Shown here: piece by piece, positions 15,324 through 23,984 of the stretch
How the letters are laid out: every line of letters starts with the position of its first letter
Position numbering within the stretch: position 1 is the first letter of the stretch
DNA from: Marinobacter nanhaiticus D15-8W
GTDB lineage: Bacteria; Pseudomonadota; Gammaproteobacteria; Pseudomonadales; Oleiphilaceae
NCBI RefSeq assembly: GCF_036511935.1
Contig: NZ_AP028878.1
Coordinates: 806,001-870,000 of the forward strand
DNA length: 64,000 nt
Reading direction: 5' to 3'
Notes under the pieces: model-generated
What the model saw: the letters and a program-made list of their open reading frames with translations, nothing else
The model's database searches: none
What the model was told of the DNA's origin: nothing
Made by a program: the position numbers and the translations under genes

Positions 15324-16238
15324 ATGCCCAAGAAAACCGCCCTCTATACCGACTGGATTGTCATCGGCACTGCCGGGCCAACGATCGATGGCCGGAACAT
15401 TTCCGACACCCTGCTGGAGCAGGCGGCGAGCAACTACGACCCGAGCGAATACACGGCGGTGATCAATTCTGACCACCTGCTGGGCCTTTACGGCAATTTC
15501 GGCAGCGTTGTGGAACTGCAGACAGCGAGGGACGAAAAGGACCGCACGGTACTGCAAGCACGCCTGGCACCTAACAAACGACTGCTGCAGATGAATGCAG
15601 AGGGCCAGCGGCTTTTCACCAGCATGGAATTGATCGAGGACTTCGTCGGTACCGGCGAGGGTTATCTGATTGGCCTGGCCGTAACAGATCAGCCGGCCAG
15701 CATCGGTACCACTGAACTGCACTTTTCCAAATCATCGTCCGTTGTCCCGTCCTTGCTGGGTGAGTCGACCGAACTTTCCCTGGAAACACCGGCGACGGAC
15801 GACAGCCTATTTCAGCGATTCATGCGCGCTTTCGTGAACAGTTCCCACGCCACCGGTGCGGTGGCGGATGACGCCAATGAAAACCCCACCGAGGACGACG
15901 AAATGACCCAACAGCAATACGACGCGCTGATGCAGAAGCTGCAGGCGCTGAGCGCAAAGGTTAACCCTGAGCAGGGCGAGACTGCCGACACGACCGTGAC
16001 CGCCGAACAGTTCAACACCCTGACCGAACAGGTCGAAGCCCTGGGCGCCAAGATCGAGCAGCTCGCCGGCGGTGGTGAGTCGGCCGAGCCCGGCGCCAGT
16101 GAGGGTGTAGATCAGTTTGCGCAGATCACGGACGCCGTGAAGGGATTGGCTGCGAAATTTGATGCTCTGCTGCAGGAACGCCCGGACGGTCGCAAGCCAG
16201 CAGGCACCGGAGCCAATGAGGCCCAGGGTTTCGTTTAA
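15324..16238 (+). CDS. O: Capsid scaffold and maturation protease (P2 gpO)
   Basis: The 304-residue protein has the gpO N-terminal protease. By alignment from memory to P2 gpO, the catalytic triad is D22 (TIDGR), H51 (NSDHLLG) and S100 (LFTSMEL). A long Gln/Glu-rich coiled-coil scaffold follows (about 190-290). It shapes the procapsid, cleaves the capsid, portal and itself, then leaves. It is the first gene of the rightward late block and diverges from the terminase across 192 bp with no clear ribosome site. Confidence 0.95.
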   Translation: MPKKTALYTDWIVIGTAGPTIDGRNISDTLLEQAASNYDPSEYTAVINSDHLLGLYGNFGSVVELQTARDEKDRTVLQARLAPNKRLLQMNAEGQRLFTSMELIEDFVGTGEGYLIGLAVTDQPASIGTTELHFSKSSSVVPSLLGESTELSLETPATDDSLFQRFMRAFVNSSHATGAVADDANENPTEDDEMTQQQYDALMQKLQALSAKVNPEQGETADTTVTAEQFNTLTEQVEALGAKIEQLAGGGESAEPGASEGVDQFAQITDAVKGLAAKFDALLQERPDGRKPAGTGANEAQGFV

Positions 16239-16283
16239 GCCCTCCGGCACCTTTCTTTAAAACCCAGAACAGGACCTATTTTC

Positions 16284-17297
16284 ATGAAGCAGCATACCGT
16301 TCAGGCGTTCACTGCCTTGCAGGTCGCGATGGCTGAAGCCTATGGCGTTGGCGACGTGACAAGAAATTTCGCGGTGTCCATTCCGATGGAAACGCGACTG
16401 AATGACGCCATTCAGTCGTCGTCCGACTTCCTCCAGCGCATCAACATCATTCCTGTGACCGACAAGATCGGCCAGGCGCTCAATATGGTGATTTCCAGCA
16501 CTCTGGCCCGCCGCACGGATACCAGCGGTACCGGCGAGCGCAAGCCGAAAGACGCCAGCGGGCCTGACGGCATGAAATACACCTGCGTGAAAACTGAATT
16601 CGACGTGGCTATTACTTATGCGCTGTTGGACGCCTGGGCCCGCTTCCCGAACTTTCAGGAGCGGTATATGCAGCACGTATACCGGCGCATTGCGCTGGAC
16701 CGGATCCTGATCGGCTGGCACGGCACCAGCGCAGCTACAAACACGGATGACGCGGCTAACCCGAATCTGGAAGACGTGAACATCGGCTGGCTGAAGCTGC
16801 TGGAAGACAACAACGCGGCGAACTTCCTGACCGAAAGCACCGACGCGACCGGGAAAATCACACTGGGACCCGCCGGCGATTATAAGAACCTCGATGCGCT
16901 GGCTTATGACATCTACAGCATGATCGGCGACGCCCACCGCACCGGAAATGAGGTGGCTGTTGTCGGGCGTGGCCTCGTAGCGGATGACATGGGGAAAGTG
17001 CTCACGAGCCACGCCCAGCAACCCACCGAGAAGAACCATATCCAGATCATGGAAAAGTCATACGGGGGCCTTCCCACGCTGACCGTGCCTGGCTTCCCCG
17101 ACACCGGCCTGGTCGTGACTGATCTGGAGAACCTGTCCATCTACTGGCAGGAGGGCAGCATGCGCCGCAAGTCCGAGGATAACGCGCGCCGCGATCGCGT
17201 CGAGGACTTCAACTCGTCCAATGAGGCTTACGTGATCGAGGACACCAAGGGCATCGCCGGCATCAAGGCCGGTAACGTCCAGTTCGCCGAGGCGTAA
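16284..17297 (+). CDS. N: Major capsid protein (P2 gpN)
   Basis: The 337-residue protein matches the P2 family HK97-fold capsid in length and motifs (SSDFLQRINIIPV, FPNFQERY, IALDRILIGWHGTSAA, EDFNSSNEAYVIED). P2 gpN is trimmed at the N-terminus by gpO, and the same is expected here. ACAGGACC is the ribosome site. A short stem without a T-run follows at 17316-17333. Confidence 0.96.
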   Translation: MKQHTVQAFTALQVAMAEAYGVGDVTRNFAVSIPMETRLNDAIQSSSDFLQRINIIPVTDKIGQALNMVISSTLARRTDTSGTGERKPKDASGPDGMKYTCVKTEFDVAITYALLDAWARFPNFQERYMQHVYRRIALDRILIGWHGTSAATNTDDAANPNLEDVNIGWLKLLEDNNAANFLTESTDATGKITLGPAGDYKNLDALAYDIYSMIGDAHRTGNEVAVVGRGLVADDMGKVLTSHAQQPTEKNHIQIMEKSYGGLPTLTVPGFPDTGLVVTDLENLSIYWQEGSMRRKSEDNARRDRVEDFNSSNEAYVIEDTKGIAGIKAGNVQFAEA

Positions 17298-17364
17298 GGC
17301 GGGTTAACCATAAACGCCCCGGGGAACTGGGGCTGCTGATCATCCTGGGGAGGAGACAGTAACC

Positions 17365-18084
17365 ATGACTACACCAGCCATGCGACACCAGCAACGGGTG
17401 CGCCAGCAGCAGGCCGAGGCGCGCGCAAAGGCGCAGTTGGATGCGAAGCAGGCCGACGAGATCGACAACCTCGCCGGCGACTACGAGCAACACCAGCTTG
17501 TTGTGACCAGCCTCGAGCAGGACGCCCAGCGCTTGCAGGGACTGACCCTTGAGGAAAAGGGCGATATGAAGCGGGACGAGCTGCTACCGCGGTACCGCCC
17601 GGTGGTGGATGCCTACCTGGCCGCCTGTGAAGACGGTGAGGAACCTTACCGCAATCCGGTTCTGGTGCAGGTGATGATCTGGCTTTTCGACCTGGGGGAA
17701 ATTCAGCCCGCGCTGGACCTGGCCAAGGTTGCGCACGAACAGCGCCAGCCCATGCCCGAGCGATTCAACCGCAGCCTGGAAACCTACGTGGCGGACGCCC
17801 TGCGAGAGTGGGCCGAGAACCAGCAGGCCGAGGGTGACCCGATCGAGCCCTATTTTTCGGACACGTTCGACCGGATCCGATCGGAGCAATGGCAGGTCAA
17901 CCCGGCGGCCTTGATGAAGCTGCACAAGCTGGCCGGCCAGGAGTGCCAGAAGCGCGAGGCGCTGGAAGATGCTCTGGCGCACTACAAGACAGCCGTAAAG
18001 CTGGACCCGAAGCGGAGCAAGGTAAAAACCGTAATCGCCAGGCTGGAAAAGCAACTGGCGAGCAAGGCACCAGCAGACGAGTAA
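17365..18084 (+). CDS. M: Small terminase subunit (P2 gpM)
   Basis: The 239-residue protein matches P2-type gpM: a Gln/Arg-rich N-terminus (RHQQRVRQQQAEARAKAQ), the LPRYRPVVDAYLAACE segment and the VMIWLFDLGEIQPALDLAKVA core. It recognises cos DNA and guides the large subunit. GGAGGAGA precedes the ATG. Confidence 0.94.
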   Translation: MTTPAMRHQQRVRQQQAEARAKAQLDAKQADEIDNLAGDYEQHQLVVTSLEQDAQRLQGLTLEEKGDMKRDELLPRYRPVVDAYLAACEDGEEPYRNPVLVQVMIWLFDLGEIQPALDLAKVAHEQRQPMPERFNRSLETYVADALREWAENQQAEGDPIEPYFSDTFDRIRSEQWQVNPAALMKLHKLAGQECQKREALEDALAHYKTAVKLDPKRSKVKTVIARLEKQLASKAPADE

Positions 18085-18229
18085 CCCGAGTTTCAGCTCC
18101 GTAAGGGGCACGGTGGACCGACTCCACCCCACCGCAGGCCCCCGGCCCGGATGACAACGCCCCATGGGCGACCGTCTGAAGGTGCCGGACCGGCCTGCAC
18201 CTACTGATCCACTGAGAGAGGACAGACTG

Positions 18230-18703
18230 GTGAGCGGATACAGCTTTGCAGGCGGCAGTCCCGCGCCGGCGGAACCGGTGACGCTGACCAATGTGGCTTT
18301 TTTCCCGGACATCGACACAGGCGAGTTTTTAACGCTTTACCGGATCCCGACTGAGATCGACGCCCAGATCATCGAGCACCAACTGTTGCAGGCGATGACA
18401 CGAACCAATCACAGCCTTCAGACCTGGCGCGCAACACAGGAAAGCGAGGGGCACACCGCGCTATCGGATGTACCAGCGGAGAGCCTGGGCAATGAGTCGG
18501 AACTCGTCCGCCTCTACAAACGCGCCGTGATGTGCGAGGCGAAAGCCGAGCTGCTGAAAGAGACCGAGACGGTGGACCGCCGGGCGGTGGCTGAGAACGC
18601 CGCTAAGGCAGGGGAAGAAACGGAAGACAAGTATCGGGAGTTTGCGGCCGAGGCGATCCGGGTGATTGCCGGCCTCAATCGGATAGGAGTGGCCCTGATA
18701 TGA
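18230..18703 (+). CDS. L: Head completion protein (P2 gpL)
   Basis: The gpL family pattern starts at EPVTLTNVAFFPDIDTGEF and ends with the helical AEAIRVIAGLNRIG. The frame is open to an ATG at 18164, but that start lacks a ribosome site and gives 22 extra Pro/Arg-rich residues. The GTG at 18230 has GAGAGG upstream and gives 157 residues, closer to P2 gpL. The stop overlaps the next start as ATGA. The protein seals the filled head beneath the portal. Confidence 0.88.
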   Translation: MSGYSFAGGSPAPAEPVTLTNVAFFPDIDTGEFLTLYRIPTEIDAQIIEHQLLQAMTRTNHSLQTWRATQESEGHTALSDVPAESLGNESELVRLYKRAVMCEAKAELLKETETVDRRAVAENAAKAGEETEDKYREFAAEAIRVIAGLNRIGVALI

Positions 18704-19182
18704 GCAAGCTGCAGGCCCTGAGCGATCACCTGGCCGGCCACTTTTCCCAGCTTGGGATCCGCCGCGAGAACTTCGACAGCTTCCAAGAAAACGGCGAGCT
18801 ACAGCCCGGCGGCGGAAGCGAAACCGAACTGGGCTGGCACCTGGCAGATTGGAAGTACCGCGCCGCGCTTGTTTTCGAACGGATCCCGTCAAATTCCGCC
18901 GGCCTTCTGCTGGCGCTGGTGCAGGCGTGGCTGAGCGACCACGACCCCGAACGCGAGGATGCCGGGCTGGATGCCCCCCAGGGTCAGGTGGACATGAACG
19001 ATGGCAACAAATTCGCTGATCTGGAGCTGACCCTGGACTTTATGGATCCGATTTACCTGGTGGAAGCCGAGGACGGACCCATTACCTGGCAGGGCCGCCA
19101 GTACGAATTCGGCGATTACGACCTGTGGGTTGCAGAGCAGGGCGACGTGACCCACGGCGCTGATACGGATCTGCCGGCATGA
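18700..19182 (+). CDS. R: Tail completion protein (P2 gpR)
   Basis: The 160-residue protein matches gpR (MSKLQALSDHLAG, LGWHLADWKYRAALVFERIP, DLELTLDFMDPIYLVE). It helps finish the tail tip that joins the head. ATGA overlaps link it to gpL before it and gpS after it, suggesting coupled translation. Confidence 0.93.
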   Translation: MSKLQALSDHLAGHFSQLGIRRENFDSFQENGELQPGGGSETELGWHLADWKYRAALVFERIPSNSAGLLLALVQAWLSDHDPEREDAGLDAPQGQVDMNDGNKFADLELTLDFMDPIYLVEAEDGPITWQGRQYEFGDYDLWVAEQGDVTHGADTDLPA

Positions 19183-19856
19183 AACTGACAGTCAGTGTGT
19201 CCGGCGATCTGGTGTTGCGTGACCAGCTTGCGCTGTTGCGACTGGATGGCGCTCAGCGCAGGCGATACCACCGGCTGCTGGGCAAGGAAGTGGCCCGCCT
19301 CAGTCGCGCCCGGATCAAGCGGCAGCAGGACCTGAACGGGCAGCCATGGCCGGGCCGAAAGAACGGCCGGCGCAAGATGATGCGCAAGATCATGCGGCCT
19401 AAGCACCTGCGCATTGATGCCTCGTCCGAGGCGGTGACGGTCACCTGGCGCAGCCGCTTGATGGGACAAATTGCCCGCCGGCAGCAGGAAGGGATCCCCG
19501 AACGGATGACCGCGAAACGGGCTGAGCGGATCCACGGCCGCCCCGACTACCAGGCCGACGCGACGCCTGCGCAGGCAAAGGCGCTGATCCAGTCCGGGTT
19601 CCGGGTGTACGCCGGGAAGACCAAGGGCGGAAAGGTGAAGACACGCCGGGTCAGCCAGCGGTGGATCCGCGAAAACATGACCCTTGGGCAGGCGGGGCTG
19701 GTGCTGCGACTGATCGGGGACCAACCGAGCAAGCAGAGCTGGGATATCCCGCTGCCGGCTCGCAGCTTCCTGGGACTGACTCCAGACGAGCGGGCCAGTG
19801 TGGGCCAGGAAATATTGACGAAGATGACCGACAACGCCCAACGGCGGAGAGGATAA
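19179..19856 (+). CDS. S: Tail completion / virion morphogenesis protein (P2 gpS)
   Basis: The 225-residue, very basic protein fits the phage virion morphogenesis family: LLGKEVARLSRARIKRQQDLNGQPWPGRK at the start and a C-terminal PARSFLGLTPDERASV. It acts with gpR in tail completion. At 225 residues it is longer than P2 gpS, with an inserted basic middle section. Confidence 0.92.
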   Translation: MKLTVSVSGDLVLRDQLALLRLDGAQRRRYHRLLGKEVARLSRARIKRQQDLNGQPWPGRKNGRRKMMRKIMRPKHLRIDASSEAVTVTWRSRLMGQIARRQQEGIPERMTAKRAERIHGRPDYQADATPAQAKALIQSGFRVYAGKTKGGKVKTRRVSQRWIRENMTLGQAGLVLRLIGDQPSKQSWDIPLPARSFLGLTPDERASVGQEILTKMTDNAQRRRG

Positions 19857-19860
19857 AACC

Positions 19861-20988
19861 ATGGCAATCGGACAAGTCACTGTAAGCAACGTGAACCGGA
19901 TGCAGGGCGGGTTCACGGAAGTGGAGCGCCAGTTCCTTTACATCGGCGCCGGTGCGGCCGGCGCAAGTGAAGACGCCCTGCTGGCACTGAATGGCGACAG
20001 CGATCTGGACGCCTTGCTGGGCGAGACAACCAGCGAGCTCAAAACCCAACTGGAGGCGGCGCGCTCCAATGCGGGCCAGAACTGGCAAGCCTACGCGATC
20101 AACACGACCGGCACGTGGACTGACGCGCTGGACATGGCCTTGGAGCAACCGAACAACCTTGAGCCGGAGGCGGTGGTGGTCACCACGCCGGTGGTGGATA
20201 GCAGCGAAGTGAACGCGGCCTATACCGCTGCGATGGATTCCCTCGCGAGGTATGCGCGTTTTCTCACGATTCACCTGTGCGTGTCGGGTATCGATTTGGC
20301 CATGGAGGAGACCTGGGCCCAGTACACCGCACGGATCAAGCCGATTATCAACGGTGTCGCCGGTAACCGGGTCTCTGTAACGCCCCAACTCCATGGCAAC
20401 AACCTTGGCGTAGTCACCGGTCGCCTTTGTAACCGTTCGGTCAGTATCGCGGACAGCCCCATGCGCGTACGCACGGGCCCGCTGGTCGGTCTGGGTGAAA
20501 AACCGGTGGACATCGATGGTAACCCGCTGACCATGGCGCACCTGACAGACCTGGCGCAGTCCCGCTTTTCAGTACCGCAGACCTATGCGGGCTACAACGG
20601 CACGTATTGGGCCGATCACATGATGCTGGATAACGATGGCGGCGATTTTCAGGTGTACGAAAACCTGCGGATCCTTGACTACTGCGCTCGTCGTGTTCGC
20701 AAGCTGGCGATCGCCAAGATTGCCGATCGAGCCCTCAACAGCACGCCAAAGTCGATCGCCTTTCACCAGACCTATTTCGCCCGCCCACTACGCGAGGCAA
20801 GCCGGGGCGTGGTGATTGGTGGCGAGCCATTCCCCGCGATGATCCGGGCCCCCGAGGAAGGGGATGTGGTGATCAACTGGGTGAGCCGCACAGAGGTTGA
20901 GATTTACATTCAGGCGGCCCCCTTCGAGTGTCCGAAAAAGATCGGCGTCTATCTGATGCTTGACCTGACCCGTGGGCTGGAAGGCTAA
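19861..20988 (+). CDS. Tail sheath protein, DUF2586 type
   Basis: The 375-residue protein begins MAIGQVTVSNVNRMQGGF and resembles the DUF2586 proteins of K139/kappa-like vibriophages, which hold the sheath position before the tube gene. The sheath contracts to drive the tube through the cell wall. The position between gpS and the tube gene equals P2 FI, though direct sequence likeness to P2 FI is not evident. Confidence 0.88.
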   Translation: MAIGQVTVSNVNRMQGGFTEVERQFLYIGAGAAGASEDALLALNGDSDLDALLGETTSELKTQLEAARSNAGQNWQAYAINTTGTWTDALDMALEQPNNLEPEAVVVTTPVVDSSEVNAAYTAAMDSLARYARFLTIHLCVSGIDLAMEETWAQYTARIKPIINGVAGNRVSVTPQLHGNNLGVVTGRLCNRSVSIADSPMRVRTGPLVGLGEKPVDIDGNPLTMAHLTDLAQSRFSVPQTYAGYNGTYWADHMMLDNDGGDFQVYENLRILDYCARRVRKLAIAKIADRALNSTPKSIAFHQTYFARPLREASRGVVIGGEPFPAMIRAPEEGDVVINWVSRTEVEIYIQAAPFECPKKIGVYLMLDLTRGLEG

Positions 20989-21021
20989 GCCAGGCCCTGA
21001 CGCTTTGACGAGGAACGAGCG

Positions 21022-21486
21022 ATGAGCAAACAGCGCATTAACGGCAAGAGCTTTGACTTTTCCCTGGGGGATCTGGCGGTGCATGCCAACAAATTCACCC
21101 TGGATATTACCGACAACACGGCCGTGGCAAAGACGCGCGGCGTACCGGATGGGTACACCGCCGGCGACGTGGAAGCGTCCGGCGAAATCGAGGTGGACCG
21201 CGCAAACCTGAAACTGATCACCGAAGCCGCCCGCAAGGCGGGCAGCTTCCGCAGCCTGGAGCCGTTCGACGTTACCGGCTATGCCCAGGCCGGTGATGAC
21301 GAACTGAAGGTGGAGGCATTCGGCTGCAAGTTGACGATCAGCAGCCTGCTGGACGTGGACCCGAGCAGCGCAGACAAGTCGGTATTCAAGCTGCCGTTCA
21401 TGGTGACAAGCCCGGACTTTGTGCGCATCGATGGCGTGTCTTATCTCGCCGCCGAGGAAATCGAATCACTGAGCGAGTCCAGCTAA
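21022..21486 (+). CDS. Tail tube protein, DUF2597 type
   Basis: The 154-residue protein (MSKQRINGKSFDFSLGDLAVHANKFTLDITDNTA) fits the DUF2597 family, which occupies the tail-tube place next to DUF2586 sheaths. It forms the inner tube through which DNA passes. GAGGAACGAGCG precedes the ATG. Confidence 0.88.
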   Translation: MSKQRINGKSFDFSLGDLAVHANKFTLDITDNTAVAKTRGVPDGYTAGDVEASGEIEVDRANLKLITEAARKAGSFRSLEPFDVTGYAQAGDDELKVEAFGCKLTISSLLDVDPSSADKSVFKLPFMVTSPDFVRIDGVSYLAAEEIESLSESS

Positions 21487-21496
21487 GGGGTAGGTC

Positions 21497-21901
21497 ATGG
21501 CGAAGACTGACTGGAAGAACTTTCAGGACACCGAGCTGCAGTGCCATTGCGGCGAGTGCGGGCCGGAAACCTGGCGAAAGATAGATCCGGACTTTATGGA
21601 CAGTGTGCAGGTCCTGCGCGAGCGGCTGGGTTTCCCCTTGCCGATATCCAGCGCCTACCGCTGCCCCAATCACCCGGACGAGCGGAAGAAAAGCAAACCG
21701 GGTAGTCATTCCCGTGGCCTGGCTATTGATCTGCAGGTGAGCGGTGACAAGGCGCTCCGGGTTCTGGCGGCTGTCATGAGCATGGGTTTTGCCGCCGGCG
21801 TCGGGATTGCCCAGAACGGGCCGCATGCTTCCCGGTTCATTCATCTGGATGCGGACAAGCCAAGCAGCGGCGCCCCCCGTCCATGGCTCTGGAGTTACTG
21901 A
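21497..21901 (+). CDS. Endolysin, M15 peptidase type
   Basis: The 134-residue protein has the M15A zinc peptidase pattern: SSAYRCPNHP, SHSRGLAIDL with H71 and D78, and RFIHLD with H116 as zinc ligands. Such enzymes cut peptidoglycan cross-links for host lysis. There is no signal peptide, so a holin is needed to release it. The holin gene follows directly. Confidence 0.92.
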   Translation: MAKTDWKNFQDTELQCHCGECGPETWRKIDPDFMDSVQVLRERLGFPLPISSAYRCPNHPDERKKSKPGSHSRGLAIDLQVSGDKALRVLAAVMSMGFAAGVGIAQNGPHASRFIHLDADKPSSGAPRPWLWSY

Positions 21902-21902
21902 C

Positions 21903-22397
21903 ATGGGTGTGCTGAGCAAACTGGGCGATCTGGTCACTGGCGGCCTGGCGAAAGAGGCGATTGAGGCGATCAAGGACTATTTCCCGCCGGACATGACGCC
22001 CCAGCAGCAAGCCGACATGGAACTGGCCCTGCAGAAGGTCGAGCAACGGCGACGCGATTCGGCCGCGCAGGCTGCAGCAGACGCCGAAGAACGCTTTAAC
22101 CAACGCATTAAGGCTTTGGAGGGTACCGCTTCTGATCTGAGGACGATTCCGCTGCTGGGCCCCATCGTTCTATTCCTGCGGGGGTGCCAGCGGCCGTTGT
22201 GGGGCTTCGCAACGCTCTGGCTGGACTGGTGCTGGTTCAGTGCTTGGACACTCACCGATAAGCAGCAGAGCGCCCTGATTGTGATCAACGTGCTGGTGCT
22301 GGGTTTTCTATTCGGCGAACGAACCGTGAAGAACTTGCAGCCCCTGATCGTGCAGGTGTTCGGCGGGAGTCGGGCAAAAGGAGCGGGCGATGGCTGA
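21903..22397 (+). CDS. Holin of the three-transmembrane, gene-transfer-agent type
   Basis: The 164-residue protein has an N-terminal amphipathic section (MGVLSKLGDLVTGGLAKEAIEAIKDYFPP), a charged helix rich in Gln/Arg, then hydrophobic helices at about 111-150 (IPLLGPIVLFLRGCQRPLWGF and following) and near the C-terminus (ALIVINVLVLGFLFG). This fits the 3TM holin family. ATG 21903 is used; longer frames upstream overlap the endolysin. Confidence 0.85.
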   Translation: MGVLSKLGDLVTGGLAKEAIEAIKDYFPPDMTPQQQADMELALQKVEQRRRDSAAQAAADAEERFNQRIKALEGTASDLRTIPLLGPIVLFLRGCQRPLWGFATLWLDWCWFSAWTLTDKQQSALIVINVLVLGFLFGERTVKNLQPLIVQVFGGSRAKGAGDG

Positions 22398-22713
22398 CGC
22401 CGAACCACAGCGGCCGCTGACCGATGAGGAGCTGCTGTCTATGCGAAACGAATTCCGGGCCCTGGTTGACCGCTTCGACAAGCACGAAGCCGAGGAAAAA
22501 CAGAAGTACGACAAGCTGCTGACGATGCAATCGGAGAGCGCGGCAGCGATCAACCGTCTGGCCGACGCCACCCACGAAGTGGTGGAAGCCTGGAAGGCGG
22601 CCCAGGGGGCTCTGAAGGTCGGGGCCTTACTGGGGCGATTCATGAAATGGCTGACCAGTTTGGCGGTGATCGGCGGTGCCGTGACCTGGGCTGTTCAGCA
22701 CGTCACGAAGTAA
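22390..22713 (+). CDS. Tail-anchored small membrane protein of the lysis cassette
   Basis: The 107-residue protein has a charged helical N-terminal part (FDKHEAEEKQKYDKLLTMQSESAA) and one C-terminal membrane helix (MKWLTSLAVIGGAVTWAVQHV). It overlaps the holin gene by 8 bases. It may be a second holin, an antiholin, or a structural helper. No spanin pair is recognised elsewhere. Confidence 0.72.
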   Translation: MADAEPQRPLTDEELLSMRNEFRALVDRFDKHEAEEKQKYDKLLTMQSESAAAINRLADATHEVVEAWKAAQGALKVGALLGRFMKWLTSLAVIGGAVTWAVQHVTK

Positions 22714-22741
22714 CGACCAACGAAGCAACAAGGGGTGAACC

Positions 22742-23011
22742 ATGGCCGAGAAAAGCGGCAAGAAAATCGAACTGGAAGTCGGCGACGCAAGCCTGGCGTT
22801 TCGGGTGTCCCTGGAGGATTACCACAACTACCAGAACGCCTTTATGCCCGACAACAAGGTGGCGCCGAGCGCCAATTTCCTGAAACGCACGGTGGAGTCT
22901 GGAAGCAAAGACACGCTGCAGGACTATTTGGAACAGGGACTGACCGTCGAGCTGGCCAGCGCCGTGGCGTCTGAATTCAAACCGGATTTGGAGATCCGGG
23001 TAAAAAAATAA
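22742..23011 (+). CDS. Tail assembly chaperone, short form (E-like)
   Basis: The 89-residue protein fits the small tail assembly chaperone that comes before the tape-measure gene (LEDYHNYQNAFMPDNKVAPSANFLKRTV). It ends in a slippery A-AAA-AAA run followed at once by TAA. The chaperone pair coats the tape measure during tail assembly. GGGGTGAACC precedes the ATG. Confidence 0.88.
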   Translation: MAEKSGKKIELEVGDASLAFRVSLEDYHNYQNAFMPDNKVAPSANFLKRTVESGSKDTLQDYLEQGLTVELASAVASEFKPDLEIRVKK

Positions 23012-23029
23012 ATGCCGGTATAAGCCGGC
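23002..23029 (+). promoter_or_regulatory. -1 ribosomal frameshift signal
   Basis: The heptamer A-AAA-AAA (23002-23008) is in the correct phase (GTA AAA AAA TAA). After a 5-base spacer a GC-rich stem, GCCGG (23014-23018) with CCGGC (23025-23029), extended by a G-U pair, closes a short AUAA loop. This is a standard bacterial -1 frameshift layout. Confidence 0.85.
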
Positions 23030-23199
23030 TGCACGACGACACCGTGGGCCAGTTGTTGGCCCTGGTTCACAAGCATTTTCCGGGGCGTGATCCGGACCCG
23101 GCCGCGATGATCGAGGCGGCCTGGCTGGAGCAGGACCACTGGAAGCGAATGGAAGTAGCGATCGCCAATGGGATAGCCCGGGCGGTTAACGGTAAGTGA
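23008..23199 (+). CDS. Tail assembly chaperone extension (E'), made by -1 frameshift
   Basis: From base 23008 the -1 frame is open for 63 codons (INAGISRLHDDTVGQLLALV and on to TGA 23197-23199) with protein-like content. It has no start codon or ribosome site of its own. Joined to 22742-23008 by a -1 shift it gives a 152-residue fusion, as in P2 E+E' and lambda G/GT. Confidence 0.85.
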   Translation: MNAGISRLHDDTVGQLLALVHKHFPGRDPDPAAMIEAAWLEQDHWKRMEVAIANGIARAVNGK

Positions 23200-23213
23200 A
23201 GAGAGGAAATTTG

Positions 23214-23969
23214 ATGGTCCGGAAAGTAGTCATCGGTAATGCGACGCTCTACTGCGGTGAAGCGCTGGAAATCCTACGACAGCTCGAGGCTGAGAGTGTG
23301 GATGCAGTTGTGACGGATCCGCCGTACAGCTCCGGTGGACAGTATCGTGGCGATCGGGCCGCAGGAAGTTGCAGCGCTAAATACCAGCAGACTGGAACCA
23401 AGAAGCAATACCCGGAGTTTCTCGGTGAAAACAGGGATCAGCGCAGCTTTGCCATGTGGTCGACGCTTTGGCTGACGGCAGCCGTAGAGCTATGTCGATC
23501 CGGGGCCCCCGTCTGCACGTTTACTGACTGGCGACAGCTTCCGGTCACCACCGATTACATGCAGGCCGCCGGCCTGGTTTGGCGCGGGGTTTTGCCTTGG
23601 GATAAAACCCCAGCCGTCAGGCCCGTCGCTGGTCGTTTCCGAGCTCAAGCGGAATACGTGGTATGGGGGAGCAAGGGGCCGATGCCACTCGACCGACCGG
23701 TGAAGTGTCTGCCTGGGGCATACAGCATCCGGCTGGATCCCCGGGAAAAACAGCATATGACCGCGAAACCGGTGGAGTTGATGAAAAGTATCAATGCCAT
23801 CTGTGAGCCTGGCGGGGTGATTCTGGACCCCTTTATGGGGTCAGGTACCACGGGGGTGGCGGCGGTTGAAGAAGGCTTCCGGTTTATAGGTATCGAACGC
23901 AGTCCCGAATACTTCGAGATCGCTTGTGAGCGCATCGCATCCGCACAGAGCCAGGCGAAGGCTGCGTAG
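23214..23969 (+). CDS. Site-specific DNA methyltransferase, class beta, probably N6-adenine
   Basis: The 251-residue enzyme has TDPPY (34-38, catalytic motif IV) before DPFMGSGTTG (205-214, the SAM-binding motif I), which is the beta order, and HMTAKPV (181-187) as the usual HxTxKP segment. DPPY favours adenine-N6 over cytosine-N4. GAGAGGA lies 6 bases before ATG 23214; a GTG at 23196 is less likely. Its place between tail chaperone and tape measure is unusual: it would be made late and could mark progeny DNA against host restriction. No matching endonuclease is seen. Confidence 0.92.
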   Translation: MVRKVVIGNATLYCGEALEILRQLEAESVDAVVTDPPYSSGGQYRGDRAAGSCSAKYQQTGTKKQYPEFLGENRDQRSFAMWSTLWLTAAVELCRSGAPVCTFTDWRQLPVTTDYMQAAGLVWRGVLPWDKTPAVRPVAGRFRAQAEYVVWGSKGPMPLDRPVKCLPGAYSIRLDPREKQHMTAKPVELMKSINAICEPGGVILDPFMGSGTTGVAAVEEGFRFIGIERSPEYFEIACERIASAQSQAKAA

Positions 23970-23984
23970 ATTCAGAGGTAACCG

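Noticed and set aside
17316..17333. Terminator after the capsid gene
   Set aside because: The 5-bp stem has no T-run, and the late block continues in the same direction.
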